Shown here: one piece after another, positions 7,816 through 16,000 of the stretch
Position numbering within the stretch: the stretch's first letter is position 1
How the letters are laid out: each line of letters opens with the position of its first letter
NCBI RefSeq assembly: GCF_014203555.1
Contig: NZ_JACHJH010000012.1
Coordinates: 1 to 45,606, forward strand
Source: Streptomyces olivoverticillatus
Lineage (GTDB): Bacteria; Actinomycetota; Actinomycetes; Streptomycetales; Streptomycetaceae
Reading direction: 5' to 3'
Length of the DNA: 45,606 nucleotides
Translations under genes and position numbers: made by a program
The notes under the pieces: model-generated
The model's input: the letters and a program-made list of their open reading frames with translations, nothing else
What the model was told of the DNA's origin: nothing
The model's database searches: none

Positions 7816-10800
7816 GTGGCTAAGGTCCGGGTATACGAACTCGCCAAGGAGTTCGGAGTCGAGAGCAAGGTCGTCATGGCCAAGCTCCAAGAACTTGGTG
7901 AATTCGTCCGTTCGGCGTCCTCGACGATCGAGGCGCCGGTCGTCCGTAAACTGACCGACGCTTTGCAGGGACCCGGCGGCAGCGCCGGCAAGTCCTCTGC
8001 CAAGCCCGCGGCGCCGCGCAAGGCTGCGCCCGCGAAGCCTGGTGCCCCCACTCCGGGCGCCCAGGCCCGTCCCGCCGCCCCGGCCCCCAAGCCGGCCGCG
8101 GCCCCCACCCCCAAGCCCGCAGGCGCCGCGCCCACGCCGGGCCCGCGTCCGGGTCCCAAGCCTGCCCCTGCGGCTCCGGCCAAGCCTGCTCCGGTCGCCC
8201 CGGTGCCCGCCGCGGAGTTCTCCGCGCCGGCCCCGGCCGCGCCGTCCCAGGAGCGTCCGGCGTCCCAGGAGCGTCCGTCCACGCCGCGCCCCGGTGGCGC
8301 CCCCGGTCCGCGCCCCGGCGGTGCCCGTCCGGGTCCCGCCGGCCAGCGTGACGGTGGCCGTCCCGAGCGCGCCCCGCGTCCGGCCCAGGGCCAGGGTGCC
8401 CCGCGTCCTGGTGGCGCCCGTCCGGCCGGTCCGCGTCCGGGCAACAACCCCTTCACCTCCGGTGGCTCCACCGGCATGGCCCGCCCGCAGGCCCCCCGTC
8501 CCGGTGGCGCCCCGCGTCCCGGCGGCGAGCGTCCCGGCCCCGGCGGTCCCCGTCCGCAGGGCGGTCCCGGCGGTGCCCCGCGCCCGCAGGGCCAGGGCGG
8601 TGCCCGTCCGACCCCGGGCGGCATGCCTCGTCCGCAGGGTGCCCCCGGTGGCGCCCCGCGTCCCGGCGCTCCCGCCGGTAACCGCCCGAACCCGGGCATG
8701 ATGCCGCAGCGTCCCGCCGCGGGCCCGCGTCCGGGTCCCGGTGGCGGCGGCCGTGGTCCCGGCGGCGCAGGCCGTCCGGGCGGTGCCGGTCGTCCCGGCG
8801 GCGGTGGCTTCGCAGGCCGTCCGGCCGGTCCCGGCGGCGGCGGTCGTCCCGGTGGCGGCGGCGGCTTCGCCGGTCGTCCCGGTGGCGGTGGCCCCGGTGG
8901 CGGTGGCGGCGGCTTCGGCGGCGGTCGTCCTGGCTTCGGCGGGCGTCCCGGCGGCCCCGGTGCCCGTGGTGGCACGCAGGGTGCCTTCGGCCGTCCCGGC
9001 GGTCCGGCCCGTCGCGGTCGCAAGTCCAAGCGTCAGCGGCGCCAGGAGTACGAGGCCATGCAGGCCCCGTCCGTCGGCGGCGTGATGCTGCCGCGCGGTG
9101 GCGGCGAGACCATTCGCCTGTCCCGCGGTGCCTCCCTCACCGACTTCGCGGAGAAGATCGGCGCCAACCCGGCGTCGCTCGTCGCCGTGATGATGAACCT
9201 CGGCGAGATGGTCACGGCCACCCAGTCGGTCTCCGACGAGACGCTGACGCTCCTCGGCGACGAGATGAACTACACCGTTCAGATCGTCAGCCCCGAGGAG
9301 GAGGACCGCGAGCTGCTCGAGTCGTTCTCCATCGAGTTCGGTGAGGACGAGGGTGGCGAGGAGATGCTCGTCTCCCGTCCGCCGGTCGTGACCGTCATGG
9401 GTCACGTCGACCACGGTAAGACCCGACTGCTGGACGCCATCCGCAAGACGAACGTCGTCGCGGGCGAGGCCGGCGGTATCACGCAGCACATCGGTGCGTA
9501 CCAGGTCGCCACCGAGGTCAACGGCGAAGAGCGCGCGATCACCTTCATCGACACCCCGGGTCACGAGGCGTTCACCGCCATGCGTGCCCGTGGTGCGAAG
9601 TCCACCGACATCGCGATCCTCGTGGTGGCGGCGAACGATGGTGTGATGCCGCAGACGATCGAGGCGCTGAACCACGCCAAGGCGGCCGACGTGCCGATCG
9701 TGGTCGCGGTCAACAAGATCGACGTCGAGGGCGCCGACCCGACCAAGGTGCGCGGTCAGCTCACCGAGTTCGGTCTGGTGGCCGAGGAGTACGGCGGCGA
9801 CACCATGTTCGTCGACATCTCCGCCAAGCAGGGCCTGCACATCGACAGCCTGCTGGAGGCCGTGGTCCTCACCGCGGACGCCTCGCTCGACCTGCGCGCC
9901 AACGCGGAGCAGGACGCGCAGGGTATTGCGATCGAGGCCCACCTCGACCGTGGCCGCGGCGCCGTGGCCACCGTGCTCGTCCAGCGCGGTACCCTCCGCG
10001 TCGGTGACACGATGGTCGCCGGTGACGCCTACGGCCGTGTCCGCGCGATGCTCGACGACAAGGGCCAGAACGTCGAGGAAGCGGGTCCGTCGACCCCCGT
10101 CCTCGTCCTGGGTCTGACCAACGTCCCGGGCGCCGGCGACAACTTCCTCGTCGTCGACGAGGACCGCACGGCTCGCCAGATCGCCGAGAAGCGCGCTGCG
10201 CGTGAGCGCAACGCCGCCTTCGCCAAGCGCACCCGCCGGGTGTCCCTCGAGGACCTCGACAAGGTGCTCAAGGCCGGTCTGGTGCAGGACCTCAACATCA
10301 TCATCAAGGGCGACGCGTCCGGTTCGGTGGAGGCTCTCGAGTCCTCGCTGCTCCAGCTCGACGTCGGCGAAGAGGTCGAGATCCGGATCCTGCACCGCGG
10401 TGTCGGTGCGGTCACCGAGTCCGACATCAACCTGGCGACCGGCTCCGACGCGATCGTCATCGGCTTCAACGTCCGCGCCGAAGGCCGTGCCACTCAGATG
10501 GCCGAGCGCGAGGGCGTCGACGTCCGGTACTACTCGGTCATCTACCAGGCGATCGAGGAGATCGAGGCGGCCCTCAAGGGCATGCTCAAGCCGGAGTACG
10601 AAGAGGTCGAGCTCGGTACGGCGGAGATCCGCGAGATCTTCCGCTCGTCCAAGCTGGGCAACATCGCCGGTGTCCTCATCCGCTCCGGCGAGGTCAAGCG
10701 CAACACCAAGGCGCGCCTCATCCGCGACGGCAAGGTCATCGCGGAGGACCTCAACATCGCCGGTCTGCGCCGCTTCAAGGACGACGTCACCGAGATCCGC

Positions 10801-10899
10801 GAGGGCTTCGAGGGTGGTATCAACCTCGGAAACTTCAACGACATCAAGATCGACGACGTCATCGCGACGTACGAGATGCGCGAGAAGCCGCGCGGCTGA
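7816..10899 (+). CDS. infB: Translation initiation factor IF-2
   Basis: This 1027-residue GTPase places initiator tRNA on the 30S subunit and promotes subunit joining. An IF2 N-terminal domain (about 1-55, VRVYELAKEFGVESKVVMAKLQELGEFV) is followed by a very long Pro/Ala then Gly/Arg-rich linker (about 58-400). A second IF2N domain (about 430-500) comes before the G domain, with G1 GHVDHGKT (about 529), switch II DTPGH and G4 NKID. Domains II, III and the fMet-tRNA-binding domain IV complete it. The start is GTG with AAGGAG five bases upstream. The linker is longer than in E. coli IF2 but is a common actinobacterial feature. It is followed by a strong hairpin. Confidence 0.97.
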   Translation: MAKVRVYELAKEFGVESKVVMAKLQELGEFVRSASSTIEAPVVRKLTDALQGPGGSAGKSSAKPAAPRKAAPAKPGAPTPGAQARPAAPAPKPAAAPTPKPAGAAPTPGPRPGPKPAPAAPAKPAPVAPVPAAEFSAPAPAAPSQERPASQERPSTPRPGGAPGPRPGGARPGPAGQRDGGRPERAPRPAQGQGAPRPGGARPAGPRPGNNPFTSGGSTGMARPQAPRPGGAPRPGGERPGPGGPRPQGGPGGAPRPQGQGGARPTPGGMPRPQGAPGGAPRPGAPAGNRPNPGMMPQRPAAGPRPGPGGGGRGPGGAGRPGGAGRPGGGGFAGRPAGPGGGGRPGGGGGFAGRPGGGGPGGGGGGFGGGRPGFGGRPGGPGARGGTQGAFGRPGGPARRGRKSKRQRRQEYEAMQAPSVGGVMLPRGGGETIRLSRGASLTDFAEKIGANPASLVAVMMNLGEMVTATQSVSDETLTLLGDEMNYTVQIVSPEEEDRELLESFSIEFGEDEGGEEMLVSRPPVVTVMGHVDHGKTRLLDAIRKTNVVAGEAGGITQHIGAYQVATEVNGEERAITFIDTPGHEAFTAMRARGAKSTDIAILVVAANDGVMPQTIEALNHAKAADVPIVVAVNKIDVEGADPTKVRGQLTEFGLVAEEYGGDTMFVDISAKQGLHIDSLLEAVVLTADASLDLRANAEQDAQGIAIEAHLDRGRGAVATVLVQRGTLRVGDTMVAGDAYGRVRAMLDDKGQNVEEAGPSTPVLVLGLTNVPGAGDNFLVVDEDRTARQIAEKRAARERNAAFAKRTRRVSLEDLDKVLKAGLVQDLNIIIKGDASGSVEALESSLLQLDVGEEVEIRILHRGVGAVTESDINLATGSDAIVIGFNVRAEGRATQMAEREGVDVRYYSVIYQAIEEIEAALKGMLKPEYEEVELGTAEIREIFRSSKLGNIAGVLIRSGEVKRNTKARLIRDGKVIAEDLNIAGLRRFKDDVTEIREGFEGGINLGNFNDIKIDDVIATYEMREKPRG

Positions 10900-10917
10900 A
10901 TCGCGTAGAGCAGGAGC

Positions 10918-10982
10918 CCGCGCCTAGCGCGGACACCCGGTACGGGGCCGGTCGGCGGATCATATTTCCGTCGATCGGCCCC
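10918..10982 (+). terminator. Tandem hairpins after infB
   Basis: A short hairpin (10918-10932, CCGCGC/GCGCGG) is followed by a long one (10944-10982). The long one has a 16-bp stem with two G-U pairs around a 7-base AT-rich loop. It lies 45 bases after the infB stop and should reduce read-through into the DUF503-rbfA-truB group. Confidence 0.7.
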
Positions 10983-11015
10983 GGCCGTTGCGTGTACGGT
11001 TCGAGTAGTCGTACT

Positions 11016-11035
11016 CCCCCAGCTAACGCTGGGGG
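11016..11035. repeat. CCCCCAGC-n4-GCTGGGGG palindrome, probable dispersed Streptomyces repeat
   Basis: This is a perfect 8-bp inverted repeat around TAAC, bounded by GTACT and TACCCCC. From memory, palindromes of the CTCCCCCAGC...GCTGGGGG type occur many times in intergenic regions of Streptomyces genomes, like enterobacterial REP elements. Only one copy is in this window, so family membership rests on that recollection. Confidence 0.5.
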
Positions 11036-11075
11036 TACCCCCACACGCCTCCCGGGTGGGCTTCACCCGTCACGC

Positions 11076-11372
11076 ATGTATGTAGGGACGCTGTCCTTCG
11101 ACCTCCTCCTCGGCGACGTACGGTCGCTGAAGGAGAAGCGCTCCGTCGTCCGCCCGATCGTCGCCGAGCTGCACCGCAAGTACGCGGTGAGCGTGGCGGA
11201 GGTCGGCGACCAGGACCTCCACCGCCGGGCCACGATCGGCGTGGCGGCGGTCTCCGGGGATGCGGGGCACCTCACCGAACTACTGGACCGCTGCGAGCGC
11301 CTTGTCGCCGCACGGCCCGAAGTGGATCTGCTGTCGGTACGGCGGCGGTTCCACGGCGACCACGACGACTGA
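11076..11372 (+). CDS. DUF503 (YlxP-like) protein
   Basis: This 98-residue protein contains the family core: MYVGTLSFDLLLGD, the SLKEKRSVVRPIVAELHRKYAVSVAEV helix-strand segment, and VDLLSVRRRF near the C-terminus. The family has a ferredoxin-like fold and sits between infB and rbfA in many Gram-positive bacteria, implying a role in ribosome or tRNA biology, but no activity is established that I know of. The ATG at 11076 was chosen because it starts the family's conserved first strand; no clear ribosome site precedes it, since the upstream 60 bases are hairpin and C-rich sequence. The open frame extends upstream to 10992 without similarity. Confidence 0.88.
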   Translation: MYVGTLSFDLLLGDVRSLKEKRSVVRPIVAELHRKYAVSVAEVGDQDLHRRATIGVAAVSGDAGHLTELLDRCERLVAARPEVDLLSVRRRFHGDHDD

Positions 11373-11426
11373 CCGCGTCGGCGGCGCCGAGAGCACAATG
11401 CTGGAAGAAGAGAAGGAGACGGACCA

Positions 11427-11873
11427 GTGGCCGACAACGCGCGGGCGAAAAGGCTGGCGGACCTCATCCGCGAGGTCATCGCCCAGAAGCTGCAGCGTGG
11501 CATCAAGGACCCGCGGCTCGGCTCGCACGTGACCATCACGGACACCCGGGTCACCGGCGACCTGCGGGAGGCTACGGTCTTCTACACGGTCTACGGCGAC
11601 GACGAGGAGCGTGCCAGCGCGGCGGCCGGGCTGGAGAGCGCCAAGGGCATCCTGCGCTCCGAGGTCGGCCGGGCGGCGGGCACCAAGTTCACGCCGACGC
11701 TGACGTTCGTGGCGGACGCCCTGCCGGAGAACGCCCGGACCATCGAGGATCTCCTGGACCGCGCACGGGCCTCCGACGCCCAGGTCCGCGAGGCCTCCTC
11801 CGGTGCCACGTTCGCGGGTGAAGCCGACCCGTACCGCAAGCCGGATGAGAACGGGGACGCTGCCGCCGAATGA
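11427..11873 (+). CDS. rbfA: Ribosome-binding factor A
   Basis: This 148-residue protein binds the 30S subunit near the 16S rRNA 5' helix during late assembly and cold adaptation. It shows the single KH-like RbfA domain: RAKRLADLIREVIAQKLQ at the start, DPRLGSHVTITDTRVTGDLREATVFYTVYGD (about 28-58) and LTFVADALPENARTIEDLLDRA (about 91-112). A short acidic tail follows. The GTG start has AAGGAG eight bases upstream. The stop overlaps the truB start as ATGA, so the two are translationally coupled. Confidence 0.95.
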   Translation: MADNARAKRLADLIREVIAQKLQRGIKDPRLGSHVTITDTRVTGDLREATVFYTVYGDDEERASAAAGLESAKGILRSEVGRAAGTKFTPTLTFVADALPENARTIEDLLDRARASDAQVREASSGATFAGEADPYRKPDENGDAAAE

Positions 11874-12775
11874 AGCACAAGGCAACGCCCACCCCGGACG
11901 GCCTGGTCATCGTCGACAAGCCCGCGGGCTTCACCTCGCATGACGTCGTCGCCAAGATGCGCGGGATCGCGCGGACGCGGCGCGTCGGCCATGCGGGCAC
12001 CCTCGACCCGATGGCGACCGGTGTGCTCGTCCTCGGCGTCGAGCGCGCCACCAAGCTCCTCGGTCACCTCGCGCTGACCGAGAAGGAGTACGTGGCGACC
12101 ATCCGGCTCGGGCAGAACACGGTGACGGACGATGCGGAGGGCGAGGTCACCTCGTCCGCGGACGCCTCCGGGGTCACCCGCGAGGCGATCGACGCGGGCG
12201 TCGCCAAGCTCACCGGCGCCATCATGCAGGTGCCGTCGAAGGTCAGCGCGATCAAGATAGACGGCGTGCGCTCGTACAAGCGGGCGCGCGAGGGCGAGGA
12301 CTTCGACATCCCCGCCCGCCCGGTGACCGTCTCCTCCTTCACCGTGCACGCCGTGCACGCCACGGAGACGGAGGACGGCACTCCGGTGCAGGACCTGCTG
12401 GTCTCCGTCGTCTGCTCGTCCGGGACCTATGTGCGGGCGCTCGCCCGCGACCTGGGCGCCGACACGGGCGTCGGCGGCCACCTGACGGCTCTGCGGCGCA
12501 CCCGCGTCGGCCCGTACCGGATCGGCGATGCGCGCACCCTCGACCAGCTCCAGGAGGAGCTGACCGTGATGCCGGTGGCCGAGGCCGCCGAGGCCGCGTT
12601 CCAGCGCTGGGACGTGAACGAGGAGCAGGCGCGGCTGCTCGGCAACGGCGTCCGGATCAAGGTGCCGCTCTTCGAGACCACCGGGCCCATCGCCGTCTTC
12701 GGGCCGGACGGGCGCTTCCTGGTGCTGGTGGAGAACCAGGGCGGTAAGGCCAAGAGCCTGGCTGTCTTCGCCTAG
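11870..12775 (+). CDS. truB: tRNA pseudouridine-55 synthase TruB
   Basis: This 301-residue enzyme converts U55 in the T-arm of tRNAs to pseudouridine. The catalytic motif GHAGTLDPMATGVL is at residues 40-53 with the nucleophile Asp46. DGLVIVDKPAGFTSHDVV (10-27) is the N-terminal family block, and KVSAIKIDGVRSYKRAREG (about 122-140) and SGTYVRALARDLG (about 184-196) are further conserved segments. The C-terminal region is a short PUA-like end. The ATG overlaps the rbfA stop. It is the last gene of the translation group and is followed by a run of strong hairpins. Confidence 0.96.
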   Translation: MKHKATPTPDGLVIVDKPAGFTSHDVVAKMRGIARTRRVGHAGTLDPMATGVLVLGVERATKLLGHLALTEKEYVATIRLGQNTVTDDAEGEVTSSADASGVTREAIDAGVAKLTGAIMQVPSKVSAIKIDGVRSYKRAREGEDFDIPARPVTVSSFTVHAVHATETEDGTPVQDLLVSVVCSSGTYVRALARDLGADTGVGGHLTALRRTRVGPYRIGDARTLDQLQEELTVMPVAEAAEAAFQRWDVNEEQARLLGNGVRIKVPLFETTGPIAVFGPDGRFLVLVENQGGKAKSLAVFA

Positions 12776-12781
12776 GACACA

Positions 12782-12865
12782 GCCCCAGAACAAGCCCTGG
12801 GGCGCGGCAGTGCTGCCGCACACCGTGGGGCGGGGACCGCGTGCTGCACGCCTTCCCCGCCCCAC
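12782..12865 (+). terminator. Cluster of three hairpins after truB
   Basis: Three stems follow one another: 12782-12803 (7 bp), 12804-12819 (7 bp, gcggcag/ctgccgc) and 12825-12865. The last is a perfect 12-bp GTGGGGCGGGGA stem whose loop contains a further GCGTGC/GCACGC stem. A pyrimidine-rich tract follows. This marks the end of the rimP-truB region. The remaining spacer to 13037 has no clear promoter or gene. Confidence 0.75.
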
Positions 12866-13037
12866 GATCCCCCTCCCACTCCTCTCTATCCATCCGGGGC
12901 CTGTGTTTCACCCCAACGGGCAGGCGCTCGGAGTGAACCAGGGGGGTGGAAGGGGGCGCGTTCAGGATGTGATCTGGTCCTGCCGATCAACCCCTGCCTA
13001 CCGTCGTGTGTACGAAGACGGCGGGGAGGTTCGACGG

Positions 13038-16000
13038 ATGAACGGTCGGCGGACCGACGCTGACGAGTCGCTGGTGCGCATCCGTGACCTCGCCGGTCGC
13101 GCGCGGGGCACGGGCTTCCTCGTCGACGACCGCGGCACTCTGGTCACGAGCCATGAGGCGGTCGACGGGCTTGCGAGGCTCGTCCTGCACGCTTCCGGCG
13201 AGCTCACCTGCGTCGTCGGTGCTGACGACGTGATTGTGCTGCCCGAATGCGACCTGGCACTGGTGCGCACCGAAGGGCTTGTCGTGCCGCCGCTGCCGGT
13301 GGCGGCGGCGCCGAGCGTGGCGGCGGGCAAGGAGGTCCGGCTGCGCGCGGGCCGCTGGCAGAGCGCCCGCGTCGTCGGCGACGTGCCCGTCACCTATACG
13401 GCCACCGACCGCTTCCACTTGCTGGGCACGGCGCTGGAGCTGTCGCTCTCCGGGCGCGAGGGCCTCCGGCTGGGCGAGGAGGCCACGGGCGGGCCGGTCT
13501 TCGACGCCCGTACGGGGGCGGTGGTGGCCGTCCTCGGTACCGCGCTCCAGGCCGAGCGGCGGGCCGCCGGATTCGCCATCCCCCTGCGGGCCGCCGCGGC
13601 GGCCGCCCCGGGCGGCCCGCTGGCCGCCCTCCTCGACCGCAACTCCGCCACCGTCCCCGCCTTCGGCCCCGACCTCAATCTGGCCGGTGCCCTCCAGCTC
13701 ACCGCCACCGCTCTGGGGTCGGTCGTCACGCCGCGGGTATGGCGCGAGCCTGTCGAGCGTCCCGAAACCGAGAGGGAGTTCTCGGGCTTCCTGGACGGCG
13801 AGGGCATCGCGGTCCTGGGCGGCGGTCTGCGGGGCGCGGGCGGCCGGGAGGGGCTCTCCGGCCGGAAGCCCGCGGGCTTCGTCCTCGGCCTGGTCGGCGA
13901 CCCGGGTACGGGTCGTACGACCGAGCTGGGCGCGTTGACCGGGCGGAGGGCGCGCGGCGCCGAGCCCGCGCCCACGCTGTGGCTGCGCGGCGCAGATCTG
14001 GAAATGGGCGACGAGAGCGTGCGGGATGCGGTGGCGCGCGCCCTGAAGGCCGCGGGCCGCATCGTCGCCGCCTCGGCCGGGGCCGGCGGCACGGTGGGCG
14101 ACCCCATGGACGCCACCCCGGAGGCCGTCGCGGAGCTCGCGGCCCGGGTGGGCCGCCCCCTGCTCGTCCTCCTCGACGGCCCCGAGGAGATGCCGCCCGT
14201 CCTGGCCCACGCGCTGCCCGCCTGGACCGCGGCGACCGCCAAGTGGCTCGAGGAGAGCGGCAGCCGCATGATCGTGGCCTGCCGCCCGGAGCACTGGGAG
14301 TGGGCGGGCGCGCTCTTCCCGCGCGAGGCTCTGCACGCTCCGGCGGGCCCCGGGCACCTCTCGCCCGCCGCCGCGGCCCTCGTGTCCGCTGTCTCCGGCC
14401 CCAGCACGCTGCCGCCCTGCGCCAGGCTCACCGGCCTGAACCCCGGCCAGGCCGCCGAGGCCCGCGCCGCCCACGGCATCCCCGACGAGGCCATCGACCC
14501 GGCGGACGCCGGGCACCCCCTCGCCCTCCGGCTGCTCGCGGAGGTCAGGGCCGCGCTGCCGGACGGCACGGTGGGCGGCAGCGGCGAGGAGGAGGCGGCG
14601 CCGGACCGGTGGGGGGTCTTCGCCGCCTACCTGGACCTGGTCTGCCTGCGGATCGCCGTGCGGCTGGCCGCCTCGCGCCGGCCGCCGCTGCGCGGTGCGG
14701 CGGTGCGGCGGCTCGCGGCCCGGGTGGCCGGGCAGGTCCACGAGGCGGCGCGGCGCTGCCTGGGGCCGGGCCAGGGCGAGCTGGAGCGCGAGGCCTTCGA
14801 GGAGCTGTTCCCCTGGCGCACGGGGTGGGCCTCCGCCGTCCTGACCGAAGGCCTCCTCGTGCCGGCCGGCACGGGCTACCGCTTTGCGCACGAGGAGTTC
14901 GCCGATTGGCTGCAGGGCACGCACCTCGACCTGGATGCGGCTCTGCACGCCCTGGTGCACCGCTGGTACGAGCCGGAGGGCCCGCCCGCGGAGGCGGCCG
15001 TGCGGCTGCCGTCCCGTGCGGGCGGCGGGCCCGCGCCCGCACCGGAGGGCCATGTGCCGCCGCCGCCCGGCTCCGGCAGCGCCGCCCGTGCCACGGCGGC
15101 CCGCCGTCGCAAGCGCGGCGGTGCGGCCGCCCAGGAGCCGCCCCGGCCGCTGCCCGTGCCGCGTCACCGCATCGGCCCGGTGCTCCAGGCCCTCCTCCTG
15201 CTCGCCCGCCGCTCGGGTCCCACCGAGCTCTCACGTCGCCTGAGTGCCCTGGTCCACGCTGTGGAGACGCTGGCGCAGCGACCGCCGGAGCGCGATGAGA
15301 CCACGGGCTCGGGCAGCCCCGGTGGCCGCTGTGTCAGCGACCCCTCCTGGTGGGCCGCCCACCTGCTCGGCGAAGCCCTGCTGCGGGTGCCCGACGCCAC
15401 GCCTTATATGGGCGTCCTCCGCCTCCTCGCGGAGCGCGTCACGGCCCGCTCCGTGGCGGCGGGCGGCTTCGACGGCGATGCTTCCCGCGCGCTGGGCGGC
15501 CTGGCCGAATTCGGCCCGTGGTTCTGGCTGCGGCTCCCGCTGGGCCTGTCCGAGCGCCTGGAACTCCTTCGCATCCTGATCCCAGCGGACGGCCCGCCGC
15601 CGGGCGCCTCGCAGGCGCCGCCGCCGGCGCTGGAGGCGGCCGGTTCTCCTGTGGCGGGCGACGCGGCTGGGGCTGCCGAGGACCAAGGGGCCGCGGATGC
15701 GCGTGGGGCCGTGGCTGGAGGGGCTGGGGCCGGTGGGACGGAGGCCGCGGGCCGGTCGGCGGATGGTGAGTCCGGGGCTGGGGCCGAGGCCGACAACGGT
15801 CGCCAAGTTGCTCGTGAGGGGCAGTCGGCGACCGGTGGTCCCGTTGGTGCGGCCGGGCGGAAGAAGCGTGGCGCGGGGAGGCGGTCGGCGACCGGCGGTC
15901 AGGCCGGTGCGGCCGGGCAGAAGGGGCGCGGTGCGAAGCCCGCTGCGGGCTGGTCGGCGGCCGACTGGTTCGGGACCGTCAGCGGCACTGGAGTGGGCCG

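Noticed and set aside
7696..10395. Very long open frame antisense to infB
   Set aside because: High-GC codon bias leaves antisense frames open. The translation is Thr/Gly/Arg-rich, matches no family, and the sense strand clearly encodes IF-2.
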